From Caldithrix sp. (GTDB lineage Bacteria > Zhuqueibacterota > Zhuqueibacteria > Oceanimicrobiales > Oceanimicrobiaceae): a stretch of DNA of 11,740 bases. This document shows, piece by piece, positions 1 through 6,500 of the stretch; the first letter of the stretch is position 1; every line of letters starts with the position of its first letter. A model generated the notes under the pieces. That model ran no database searches. It saw only the letters and a list, made by a program, of their open reading frames with translations, and was not told the DNA's origin. Location of the stretch: positions 1 to 11,740 of the forward strand of contig SMXE01000142.1 of the NCBI GenBank assembly GCA_004357015.1, in the 5' to 3' direction. Both the position numbers and the translations under genes were made by a program.

Positions 1-42
1 ATAATAAACAAGGCCGGGAAACGCAACCTGCGCATCCCGGCC
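1..42 (-). terminator. Intrinsic terminator after the secreted Ig-domain protein
   Basis: Bases 12-19 (GGCCGGGA) pair perfectly with 35-42 (TCCCGGCC), and an inner CGC/GCG pairing at 22-24 and 30-32 extends the stem. On the minus strand the hairpin is followed directly by the T-rich tail TTGTTTATTAT (11-1). It lies about 35 nt beyond the stop codon of the gene ending at 78, in the correct orientation. A GC-rich stem with a U-rich tail is the standard Rho-independent arrangement. Confidence 0.82.
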
Positions 43-77
43 GTTTACGAGGGAGGAAGAAAATGGTGCGCCGACAA

Positions 78-1652
78 CTATCGGATAAGGGTCATTTTTT
101 TGACACGGCGTTCAATGGAAACGTCCACCAGCAGGCCACCTTTCTCCGCCTCGCGTTTCACTTCCAAACTGTAGATGTAAACGCCGCTGGGGACCTGGAT
201 GTCGTCGTTGTTAGTACCGTCCCAGATCAAGGTGTGAAATCCGCTGGGCAGCCTGTCGCTCAAGAGTGTCTTCACCAACTGGCCTAACGGGTTGTAAACA
301 CTCAGCTCGACACCGCGTTGCTGATCCAGGTAGAATCGAATTTCGGTTTCCGGGTTGAACGGATTGGGATAATTCTGAAAAAGCGCAAATGTCTGCGGTG
401 TGATGCCTACGTTGCGGTTGTCGGCAAAATCGTCGCTGCCGCTAAAGTCGTACGAAATGGCCGCGTTACTGGCGATGGTATTCGGATTTTCCGCGCGGTC
501 TTTTATGTTGTTGACGGTCAAGGTATAATTCTGATTTTTGTCGTGAGCTGAAGTGATCAAATGTACCGTGGAACCCGAGTTGCCTAAGATAGCGCCCACC
601 ACCTGCACGCCGGAGTTTACGGAGTAGTTGCTCTTGTTCTCCGCGGAGCTCTTCACAACCGGCTCACTGAAATTAACATCGATTTGCGTAGCGCCGTTGA
701 CGACCACGGAAACCAGCTCCGGGGGCGTTTCGTCCCTTTCGTTCACATTGACGTTGTAGTTGATGGAGCTATTCGAGGCGATCTTGTTTCCGGCCAGGTC
801 TGTTACATTGCTGACCTTCAGCACGTGCGTCTGGCCGTTTTGATGTGCAGTTGTTGTAATGTTGACCACGGTTTTGTTGTCGCTCAAGCGCGCTTTCAAA
901 ATCTGTACGCCGTTGTCTATCTCATAATTTGACTCTCTCTCAGCCGAACTCCCATTGACTTTTTCGTTGAACGTCACCTCGATATGGGTCAGGTCCACCA
1001 CCGTGACGTTGTTGAGTTCCGGCGGCGTCGTGTCTGAACCCCCGTCAGGCATGGTGTAGTTCTTCGAGCTGCCGGCAGCGATCCTGGCACCACTGAGGTC
1101 TTCGATGTTGCTGATAGACAGCGTGTAGCTCCTGCCGCGCTCATGCGGTGAGGTCACCAAGTGCACGACTGTGGCGTTTTGATCAAGAACGGCGCCCAGC
1201 ACCGACACACCGTTGCTTATCGAGTAATTTGAAACGTCCTCGGCACTTGACTTCTGTAACGGCTCTGAAAAACTGATGTCCAACTGCGTCTCACCCAGCA
1301 CGCTAATGGCCACCAACTCCGGCGGGTTGTTCGAATCGTTAAGCGTCGCGTTGACTTCCTGAGAAAAATCACTTTCATTCCTGGCGACATCATACGCTGT
1401 GACGGCAAAATAGTAGGTCTTGCCAGGTTCGAGATTGTTCCAGGTGAATTGCGTGAGGTTGCCCAAATCCACGACACCTGTGTAATTACCTGGATTCTCG
1501 CCAATGTAGATGTTATATCCGGCAAGATCTCCCTCCGTGTTGGCGTCCCACGAAACGGTTATGTTCCCTGCTATACCAGCAACTGACGATAGCACCATAA
1601 AACTCATCATCATCACGGATAGCACAAACGACTTTCTTTCGCAAAGCTGCAT
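78..1652 (-). CDS. Secreted multi-Ig-domain protein with T9SS type A sorting domain
   Basis: This 524-residue protein is predicted to be exported and anchored at or released from the cell surface. Residues 1-29 are a signal peptide (basic n-region, then a hydrophobic Met/Val-rich core, probable cleavage near AGIAG). Residues about 30-105 look like a fibronectin type III domain. Three tandem Ig-like repeats of the SbsA/Big_5 kind follow, each opening with PPEL at residues 110, 210 and 310, so the period is exactly 100. Residues about 420-524 are a FlgD-like Ig fold and type A sorting signal: NYPNPFNPETEIRF, then VYNPLGQLVKTL, then a GVYIYSL strand and a basic C-terminus. The start at 1652 is chosen because AAGGAG lies 9 nt upstream and because the sigma-54 transcription start predicted near 1701 excludes the TTG at 1763. 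No catalytic domain is visible, so an adhesive or structural role is inferred. Its ligand is unknown. Confidence 0.85.
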   Translation of the reverse strand: MQLCERKSFVLSVMMMSFMVLSSVAGIAGNITVSWDANTEGDLAGYNIYIGENPGNYTGVVDLGNLTQFTWNNLEPGKTYYFAVTAYDVARNESDFSQEVNATLNDSNNPPELVAISVLGETQLDISFSEPLQKSSAEDVSNYSISNGVSVLGAVLDQNATVVHLVTSPHERGRSYTLSISNIEDLSGARIAAGSSKNYTMPDGGSDTTPPELNNVTVVDLTHIEVTFNEKVNGSSAERESNYEIDNGVQILKARLSDNKTVVNITTTAHQNGQTHVLKVSNVTDLAGNKIASNSSINYNVNVNERDETPPELVSVVVNGATQIDVNFSEPVVKSSAENKSNYSVNSGVQVVGAILGNSGSTVHLITSAHDKNQNYTLTVNNIKDRAENPNTIASNAAISYDFSGSDDFADNRNVGITPQTFALFQNYPNPFNPETEIRFYLDQQRGVELSVYNPLGQLVKTLLSDRLPSGFHTLIWDGTNNDDIQVPSGVYIYSLEVKREAEKGGLLVDVSIERRVKKMTLIR

Positions 1653-1661
1653 GTCACACAT

Positions 1662-1667
1662 CTCCTT
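1662..1667 (-). promoter_or_regulatory. Ribosome binding site deciding the start at 1652
   Basis: AAGGAG lies 9 nt before the ATG at 1652 and directly abuts the in-frame ATG at 1661. The spacing therefore favours 1652, which also places the signal peptide at the very N-terminus. Confidence 0.75.
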
Positions 1668-1712
1668 TTGCAATTCCAATTGTCTTCTTCTCTTCGGCGG
1701 TTCTTTCCTCCG

Positions 1713-1727
1713 GCAAAGCGTGTGCCA
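1713..1727 (-). promoter_or_regulatory. Sigma-54 (RpoN) promoter P1 of the secreted protein gene
   Basis: On the minus strand the sequence is TGGCAC ACGCT TTGC, a full match to the -24/-12 consensus (TGGCAC-N5-TTGC) with GG and GC exactly 10 nt apart. Transcription would start about 12 nt downstream of the -12 C, near 1701. That leaves a leader of about 49 nt with a good ribosome binding site before the ATG at 1652. A sigma-54 promoter needs an enhancer-binding protein, and one is encoded by the next gene upstream. Confidence 0.85.
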
Positions 1728-1827
1728 CGCTATTCTCATGGCTTTCAATTTAATAAAATTCAATTAGTTAAGAAACAACGGGAGTGTATAGTGATTTCAT
1801 TCAGGGTCAAGCAATTACACGACGGTA

Positions 1828-1883
1828 TTTCACATCCGTAATAAGTCTCATGGATCGGCGTAACTGCATCGTGAGACGTGAAA
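1828..1883. repeat. Composite dyad, candidate enhancer site for P1
   Basis: The left arm carries TTTCAC (1828-1833) and GTCTCA (1845-1850), separated by 11 nt. The right arm carries the reverse complements of both without a gap, TGAGAC (1872-1877) and GTGAAA (1878-1883). It lies about 100-155 bp upstream of the -24 element of P1, the usual distance for sigma-54 activator sites. The symmetry is seen directly; the binding role is inference. Confidence 0.35.
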
Positions 1884-1895
1884 AGTATGATATTC

Positions 1896-1963
1896 GATAC
1901 TGGATAGACATAAGTGATCAAGTTTTCGTGCAGACACAAATTCATCTCCAAGAATCCAGTATC
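1896..1963. repeat. 10-bp perfect inverted repeat upstream of P1
   Basis: GATACTGGAT at 1896-1905 is the exact reverse complement of ATCCAGTATC at 1954-1963, with a 48-nt spacer. A further ATCCAG occurs at 1977-1982. The arms lie about 170-235 bp upstream of P1, so an activator-binding role is possible. A role in RNA folding or a chance match is not excluded. Confidence 0.4.
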
Positions 1964-2074
1964 TAGGGACCCAGAGATCCAGCAACGCCTCGATTACCAA
2001 TTCGTTTATTTGCAATATTCTTTACGGCTCCGCCGCGATAACAACAGGAATCTTGTAGTGGGAGGAATAGCGGG

Positions 2075-2109
2075 TATTGCTCAAACCCCGGGAGATTGGG
2101 TTTGCAATA
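2075..2109 (-). other. Stem-loop 10 nt after the regulator stop codon
   Basis: TATTGC (2075-2080) pairs with GCAATA (2104-2109) and AAACCC (2083-2088) with GGGTTT (2098-2103). This gives a 12-bp stem with a 2-nt bulge and a 9-nt loop. The position suits a 3'-end structure of the regulator mRNA. Neither strand has a U-run behind it, so it is not a canonical intrinsic terminator. Confidence 0.5.
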
Positions 2110-2118
2110 GTCAGAACG

Positions 2119-3252
2119 TCAGTGGTTCTTCTTCCACGAGGGGTGGGTGATATCGTGCTGATTGATTTTGTAGTTGAGCGCCCGCGGAGATACGCCCAGC
2201 AAACTGGCAGCGCCCTTCTGCACCCATTTGCTCATCTGCAGCGCTTTGAGGATGGTTTCCCTTTCAACGGTTTCAAGATTCAGCGTATCGAAACTGATCA
2301 ACTCATCTTCGGAGCGCTTGCGCCGGTCCCGGCCGCCGGCGGCGAAATAGTCTTTCCCGGACATGGCGAGATCCTCCGGCGTGATAAGATCGCCGTCTTC
2401 GCCCACCAGCACGGCCCGTTCGATAAGGTTTTTCAACTCCCGGATGTTGCCTGGCCAGGAATGGTTCTGGATCAGAGCCTTTGTTTCCTCGTCAAACTCC
2501 GTGACCGTCTTTCTGATCTCCTGAGAATATTTTCTGAGAAAAAAATCGGCGATGAGGAGAATGTCCTCCCTGCGTTCCCGCAGCGGCGGCACGTCCAGCG
2601 TCACAACATTCAGCCTGTAGTAAAGGTCAGCCCGAAAGTTGCCTTCGTCGATCTCGTCCAGCAGGTTCTTGTTGGTGGCGGCAATAACGCGCACATCCAC
2701 ACGGAGCGTCTTGTTGCCGCCGACGCGCGTGAATTCCCGGTCCTGCAGGACACGCAGGATCTTCGCCTGCATGGCCAGATGCATGTCTCCGATCTCGTCC
2801 AGGAACAAAGTGCCGCTGTCAGCCTGCTCGAACTTGCCGGCGCGCGTTTTATAGGCGCCGGTAAACGCACCTTTCTCATGCCCGAAAAGCTCGCTTTCCA
2901 GCAAATTCTCTGGCAATGCCGCGCAGTTCACCTTGACAAATGCCTTGTCGGCACGGTCACTAATGAACTGGATCAAACTGGCGATGAGCTCCTTACCTGT
3001 GCCCGTCTCTCCGTGTATCAGGATGGTTGCGTTGCTCTTGGCAACCTTCTTGATTATCTTGAAAATATCGCGAATCTCAGGACTTTTGCTGACCAGCGGG
3101 TAGTGAAAATCAAATCCGAAATTCTTGCCGTCCCATCCGCTTTTCGAAGAATTATCCTCTTTTGGGTTGGACATTGATAGTCGTGTGATCTCTTCCAGAA
3201 TTGTTAAGTTTCTGCCATTGTCCACGTATGTATCGACTGTCGCACTTGACAT
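2119..3252 (-). CDS. Sigma-54-dependent transcriptional activator (enhancer-binding protein)
   Basis: This 377-residue NtrC/PspF-class activator remodels sigma-54 RNA polymerase through ATP hydrolysis. The AAA+ domain spans about 52-290. It has Walker A GETGTGKE (81-88), the sigma-54-contacting GAFTGA loop (128-133), Walker B GTLFLDEIGD (147-156), arginine-finger candidates R207 and R213, and sensor II WPGNIREL (266-273). A Fis-type helix-turn-helix lies at about 334-366. The first 50 residues contain no receiver domain; NLTILEEITRLS at 15-26 resembles the first helix of GAF sensor domains, possibly a remnant. The ATG at 3252 lacks a clear ribosome binding site, and an in-frame ATG at 3174 is an alternative. 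The gene has its own sigma-54 promoter (3385-3399), which suggests autoactivation. It is followed by the sigma-54-driven gene for a secreted protein, its likely target. The family call is very secure; the target and signal are inferred. Confidence 0.95.
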   Translation of the reverse strand: MSSATVDTYVDNGRNLTILEEITRLSMSNPKEDNSSKSGWDGKNFGFDFHYPLVSKSPEIRDIFKIIKKVAKSNATILIHGETGTGKELIASLIQFISDRADKAFVKVNCAALPENLLESELFGHEKGAFTGAYKTRAGKFEQADSGTLFLDEIGDMHLAMQAKILRVLQDREFTRVGGNKTLRVDVRVIAATNKNLLDEIDEGNFRADLYYRLNVVTLDVPPLRERREDILLIADFFLRKYSQEIRKTVTEFDEETKALIQNHSWPGNIRELKNLIERAVLVGEDGDLITPEDLAMSGKDYFAAGGRDRRKRSEDELISFDTLNLETVERETILKALQMSKWVQKGAASLLGVSPRALNYKINQHDITHPSWKKNH

Positions 3253-3384
3253 CTTGAGACAATACCCCAGCGTATGTTTACAATTTGAAAAGAAATTGAG
3301 CCATCAGAAAACCCAAACCACGTGAGTTTTGGAATTTGAACTCCGTCGACATTATTTTGTGTACGGAGATCCCCCGCCCATTGG

Positions 3385-3399
3385 GCAAAGTCTGTGCCA
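3385..3399 (-). promoter_or_regulatory. Sigma-54 (RpoN) promoter P2 of the regulator gene
   Basis: On the minus strand the sequence is TGGCAC AGACT TTGC, a full -24/-12 consensus with GG-N10-GC spacing. It differs from P1 only within the spacer. Transcription would start near 3373, leaving a leader of about 120 nt before the ATG at 3252. The leader carries a weak CTCCGT/ACGGAG hairpin (3341-3346/3363-3368). An activator gene behind a sigma-54 promoter implies positive autoregulation or control by another activator. Confidence 0.85.
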
Positions 3400-3410
3400 C
3401 CACCAGACAC

Positions 3411-3456
3411 ACCATCCCGGCCACGTGTTTACAGCAAAGCCGGCCATCAGGATGGT
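3411..3456. repeat. Nested inverted repeat directly upstream of P2
   Basis: ACCATCC (3411-3417) pairs with GGATGGT (3450-3456), and inside it a CCGGC/GCCGG pairing can form. It ends 12 bp upstream of the -24 element of P2. On the minus strand eight T precede it rather than follow it, so it is not a terminator in that direction. It could bind a protein at P2 or be a remnant of an upstream transcript end. Confidence 0.35.
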
Positions 3457-3622
3457 AAAAAAAATACCGACTAACTTTTAATAAACATTAAGGATTCTGC
3501 ATCTTTTTGATTATCGAACTGGAAAAAGTAAGCATCGCGAAGGGGGAAAGTCAGCCAGTCTGAAAAGTGGGTAAAAAATGGCCTCTTTTCGACCAGTGGA
3601 CTATTTTACAACAGGGCGGCGG

Positions 3623-4486
3623 TTACTCCAGCGCCGGCGGGCTGCCGGCGCAAACACACTGCAATTCGCGTTTGATCTCCTCCACCGTGAACAGTGTCTC
3701 AGTTGTCACCAGTCCATTCTTCTTGAGGGCACGTGCAACCGTGGCCGCTCTCGGCAGTTCCAGTCCCACTGCGCGCAGCACGTTTCCATTGCCAAGCAGG
3801 GAGGATCTGGTGCCGTCGAACAGGATTTGTCCGCTGTCGAGAATGACAATTCTCTCGGCAATCGCAACAACCATATCCAGATCGTGTGAAATTAACAGCA
3901 CTGTTGTGCCCTGTGCATGAAGGTTTTGCAATATCTGCATGAGGGCCGCGACGCCCTGATGATCCATGCCGGCGGTGGGCTCGTCCAGTACCAGGCATTC
4001 CGGCTGCAACGCCAGCACACCCGCAATTGCGACACGCCGCTTTTCCCCTTCACTTAGATGAAGCGGCGCGCGGCTGCCAAACCTGGCAGGGTCGAGCCCC
4101 ATGGATTCCAAGGCCGCAACAACCCGACTTTCTACCTCGCGGTCATCAAGACCGAGGTTGCGCGGGCCAAACGCGACATCATCGTAAACGGTCTCGGCGA
4201 ACAACTGCGTCTCCGGGAATTGAAATACCAGGCCGATGCGCCGCCGAATATCCGTAAGGTGCTTCATTTTAGCAAGCTCCACGCCGTCCACCAAAACCCG
4301 ACCCGCGTCCGGCGTCAGCAAGCCGTTGAGGTGCTGCATGAGTGTGGACTTGCCGGAACCTGAGGGGCCGACGATGGCGAGCATTGAGCCCGAATCAATT
4401 TCCAGATTGACATCGTTCAGAATTGCGTCCGGTCCGGCGCCTGGAGACTTGTAGCGGAAACTTACATTTTCAATCTTTATCTTCAA
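3623..4486 (-). CDS. Energy-coupling factor type ABC transporter ATP-binding protein
   Basis: This 287-residue cytoplasmic ATPase powers an ECF-type importer for a vitamin or metal (EcfA/CbiO family). It has Walker A GPSGSGKST (40-48), Q-loop Q89 in VFQFPETQ, signature LSEGEKRR (144-151), Walker B CLVLDEPTAGMD (164-175) and H-loop H201 in LLISHD. FPETQLFAETV and the LSEGEKRRVAIAG pattern are typical of ECF ATPases rather than general ABC proteins, and the length is normal. Translation starts with TTG, supported by GAGGA just upstream. It lies 21 nt behind the dGTPase gene and is last in its cluster. No EcfT membrane partner, second EcfA or substrate-binding S component is encoded in the window, so the substrate cannot be read and a shared EcfT must sit elsewhere. 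The family is certain; cobalt, nickel, biotin and other substrates remain equally possible. Confidence 0.9.
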   Translation of the reverse strand: MKIKIENVSFRYKSPGAGPDAILNDVNLEIDSGSMLAIVGPSGSGKSTLMQHLNGLLTPDAGRVLVDGVELAKMKHLTDIRRRIGLVFQFPETQLFAETVYDDVAFGPRNLGLDDREVESRVVAALESMGLDPARFGSRAPLHLSEGEKRRVAIAGVLALQPECLVLDEPTAGMDHQGVAALMQILQNLHAQGTTVLLISHDLDMVVAIAERIVILDSGQILFDGTRSSLLGNGNVLRAVGLELPRAATVARALKKNGLVTTETLFTVEEIKRELQCVCAGSPPALE

Positions 4487-4490
4487 CGCG

Positions 4491-4495
4491 TCCTC
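4491..4495 (-). promoter_or_regulatory. Ribosome binding site supporting a TTG start
   Basis: GAGGA ends 4 nt before the TTG at 4486. No ATG is available near the N-terminus of this ABC ATPase, and the domain begins at once (IKIENVSFRY), so the TTG is the only sensible start. Confidence 0.55.
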
Positions 4496-4507
4496 AATCA
4501 GCGACCG

Positions 4508-5887
4508 TCACACCAGCTTGCCCAGTGCAGAATCGAGCTTCAAATCATCGATCTTGAACTTATCCATCTGCGCCAACCGCTCTGCTTCGCGCAATGCGTA
4601 GTGGTCTGTCATGCCAGCGATATAATCGCAGACTGTGCGAAAAAAGCCGGGATCCTGTCTGAGCCTTGCCACCAATTTTGTCTTTTCCTCAGAACCGTCT
4701 GCCAGCGTGCACGGTTGGATATTCAGCTCGTTCTCGAGCAAATAGTCAGGCAAAATCTCAGGATAGAGGTAGTACGCTTCAAACAGTCGAAACAGCAGTT
4801 TCTCGCCGAGTTCATCGGACCATTTGACGCGAGAATAGTGAATGATTTCTTTGTAAATGAATTTGTTCAGCTCCTTTTGCAGCGGGTCCAGATTCTTGCT
4901 AAAGTGAACCAACTCCTCATCAAACTCACTCAGACGGTCCTTTCGTTTCGCAAAGTCCGAAAGATTGATCAGGCTCACCTTGAGCACATCATCGACGAAC
5001 AGATTTATGAGGCCGCGAATAAACAGGTTGTGGTACAAATCAGGGTCGCGCCCGGCAACCTCCCCAATATCCAATTCACGGTCAATTTTCTTAACAATGC
5101 TGAGCTCGCGCGCCCGGTCGATGCTGACGAGTCCCGCCCTCAAACCGTCCTCCAGGTCGTGCGTTCGCTGCGCGATCTCATCGCAGATGGCCACCACCTG
5201 ACCTTCAATGGTTAGACAAACATCCCGCTCAAAGTCCAGGCCTTCGTACCGGAAATCCGGAAAAGCGAACTTTCCGCGTTTCAGGCTGGTGTGCTTGAGC
5301 AGGCCCTCCCGTACCGGTGCGGTCAGATTTAACCCTTTGAATGCGTACTTCCGCTCCAGTTCATCCACCACACGCACGCTTTGGTAATTGTGTTTGAAGC
5401 CGCCGAAGTTACGCACACCTTTCTGTTCGAGAAACAGCCGTTTGCCGGTCATGATTTCGTTCAGGATGACTTCTCCGAGATGGCCGAACGGCGTGTGTCC
5501 GAGATCGTGGCCAAGCGCGATGGCTTCGACGAGGTCTTCGTTCAGCCCCAGGGCGCGCGCCATGGTCCCGGCAAGCTGCGCTACTTCAAGCGTGTGCGTA
5601 ATTCGTGTGCGGTAATGATCACTTTCGGTGGTGAGGAAGACCTGACGTTTGTGCTTCAAGCGGCGGAACGCCCGCGAGTGAATGATGCGATCGCGGTCGC
5701 GCTGGTAAGCGGTGCGGTAGGGATGTTCGTCCTCTTTAAATTGGCGGGTAAGGTGTTTATCGCGGCTCTTGTTGGCGTATGGGGCAAGTGCCTGCTCTTC
5801 CAGCGCTTCAAGTTCCGCTCGCGTTCGCAGGGTGAATCCAATGTCGTTTGTCAATCGGCTGGCTCTCTTGAACAAGATAATCGCCAC
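4508..5887 (-). CDS. dgt: Deoxyguanosinetriphosphate triphosphohydrolase (dGTPase), HD superfamily
   Basis: This cytoplasmic enzyme hydrolyses dGTP, and possibly other dNTPs, to the nucleoside and triphosphate, balancing DNA precursors. The translation is 459 residues. The family N-terminus EEQALAPYA is at 30-38 and HPYRTAYQRDRDRIIHSRAFRRL at about 55-77. The HD metal site consists of H98 (ITHTLEVAQ), H127-D128 (ALGHDLGHTPFGH) and D236 (VAICDEIAQRTHDLEDG). These agree with the dGTPase-like subfamily active in many non-enteric bacteria. The start is unsure. GTG at 5887 gives the longest form but has no ribosome binding site, while TTG at 5854 would begin nearer the conserved region. The gene follows the AMMECR1-like gene by about 40 nt and precedes the ECF ATPase by 21 nt, suggesting co-transcription. 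No functional link to either neighbour is known. Broader dNTP specificity cannot be judged from sequence. Confidence 0.92.
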   Translation of the reverse strand: MAIILFKRASRLTNDIGFTLRTRAELEALEEQALAPYANKSRDKHLTRQFKEDEHPYRTAYQRDRDRIIHSRAFRRLKHKRQVFLTTESDHYRTRITHTLEVAQLAGTMARALGLNEDLVEAIALGHDLGHTPFGHLGEVILNEIMTGKRLFLEQKGVRNFGGFKHNYQSVRVVDELERKYAFKGLNLTAPVREGLLKHTSLKRGKFAFPDFRYEGLDFERDVCLTIEGQVVAICDEIAQRTHDLEDGLRAGLVSIDRARELSIVKKIDRELDIGEVAGRDPDLYHNLFIRGLINLFVDDVLKVSLINLSDFAKRKDRLSEFDEELVHFSKNLDPLQKELNKFIYKEIIHYSRVKWSDELGEKLLFRLFEAYYLYPEILPDYLLENELNIQPCTLADGSEEKTKLVARLRQDPGFFRTVCDYIAGMTDHYALREAERLAQMDKFKIDDLKLDSALGKLV

Positions 5888-5927
5888 AAACGCTCAATGA
5901 CACAAAGAAAGTGGCAAAGTTCTCTGA

Positions 5928-6491
5928 CTACTCACAGAAGACCTGTGCTTCGAAAGTCATCATTTCTGCGTTCGGGTGCTGCCAGGCCTCCTTTTCTAAA
6001 CCAGCCTTGAGGCAGACATGTTCCAGCAGTTTTTGGCGATCCCAGTGGTTTTTGGCGGCCACCTGCGGCAGCAGCACAGCGTTGCGCTCAGCCAGTTGGA
6101 ACAGCAAGCCGTGCCGCGGTACCTTAATCTTCTCCGCAGAATCGACGCGCCGGAGCGGCGAGATAACCGAAATTTCTATGCTTATTTCAGGAAACTCCTC
6201 AGGCGACAAAGGCGGGAATCTCGGATCGTCAAATGCGGCAGATAGGGCAGCGTCCTGCATGGCCTGATAGAGCGGCTTCACTCCATGCACAACACCAATG
6301 CAGCCGCGTAAGTTGCCGTCCTTGTTAAGTGTGACAAATACACCGCGGTTCTGCCGTAATCGTGGAGGCGCCGCGGACAAAGGCGGGGACGGTTGCATTG
6401 CCAGTCTCGAAGCGATGGTCTTTCTGGCAAGATTGAGTAAACACTGCTGTTCATCCTGGTTGAGCGTCTTTCGCTGCAGTATGCCAAACAA
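5928..6491 (-). CDS. AMMECR1-domain protein (AmmeMemoRadiSam system protein A)
   Basis: This is a 187-residue AMMECR1-family protein. The family signature LRGCIG is at 61-66, preceded by GVFVTLNKDG (50-59). DDPRFPPL (88-95), LLPQVA (140-145) and the terminal FEAQVFCE (180-187) are all typical, and the length matches the family. The molecular function of AMMECR1 proteins in bacteria is not established. The family commonly occurs beside a MEMO-like protein and a radical SAM enzyme, the AmmeMemoRadiSam set. Here the MEMO-like gene is immediately upstream (about 45 nt) and no radical SAM gene is present. Translation begins with TTG at 6491, supported by a strong GGAGG. The conserved cysteine of LRGCIG is C64. 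Assignment to the family is secure, but no reaction can be named. Confidence 0.92.
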   Translation of the reverse strand: MFGILQRKTLNQDEQQCLLNLARKTIASRLAMQPSPPLSAAPPRLRQNRGVFVTLNKDGNLRGCIGVVHGVKPLYQAMQDAALSAAFDDPRFPPLSPEEFPEISIEISVISPLRRVDSAEKIKVPRHGLLFQLAERNAVLLPQVAAKNHWDRQKLLEHVCLKAGLEKEAWQHPNAEMMTFEAQVFCE

Positions 6492-6500
6492 ACGTTACCA

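Larger units (their letters stand above)
1653..2118. other. Intergenic region between the regulator and the secreted protein gene
   Basis: This 466-nt stretch has no convincing gene. It holds the leader and sigma-54 promoter P1 (1713-1727), a composite dyad at 1828-1883, a 10-bp inverted repeat at 1896-1905/1954-1963, and a stem-loop just after the regulator stop (2075-2109). Short open frames of about 60 codons occur on both strands around 1760-1966. They have no recognisable domain and no good ribosome binding site. Confidence 0.7.
3253..3622. other. Intergenic region in front of the regulator gene
   Basis: This 370-nt non-coding stretch contains promoter P2 (3385-3399) and a nested inverted repeat (3411-3456) flanked by a run of eight A. 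It also has a small AT-rich palindrome TTAATAAACATTAA (3478-3491) and an imperfect hairpin GAAAAGTGG/CCTCTTTTC (3562-3570/3582-3590) about 30 nt behind the ABC ATPase stop. None of these hairpins has a proper U-tail on the minus strand, so the end of the upstream operon is not clearly marked. No gene was found. Confidence 0.65.

Noticed and set aside
1653..1763. TTG start of the secreted protein at 1763
   Set aside because: It would put 37 charged residues before the signal peptide and would lie upstream of the predicted sigma-54 transcription start near 1701. The ATG at 1652 has a well-spaced AAGGAG.
1760..1966. Small open frames of about 60 codons on both strands between the regulator and the secreted protein gene
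   Set aside because: They have no domain, no ribosome binding site and a composition like non-coding DNA, and they overlap each other and the proposed control elements.
2077..3177. Long plus-strand open frame of 366 codons opposite the sigma-54 activator
   Set aside because: It is the antisense shadow of a strongly conserved gene. The translation shows no recognisable domain and there is no independent promoter or ribosome binding site.
3341..3368. CTCCGT/ACGGAG hairpin in the leader of the regulator as a possible riboswitch
   Set aside because: Only six pairs with a 16-nt loop and no further conserved structure; this level of pairing is expected by chance.
4601..6010. Plus-strand open frames of about 200 codons opposite the dGTPase gene
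   Set aside because: They are antisense to a clear HD-domain enzyme and show no family motifs.
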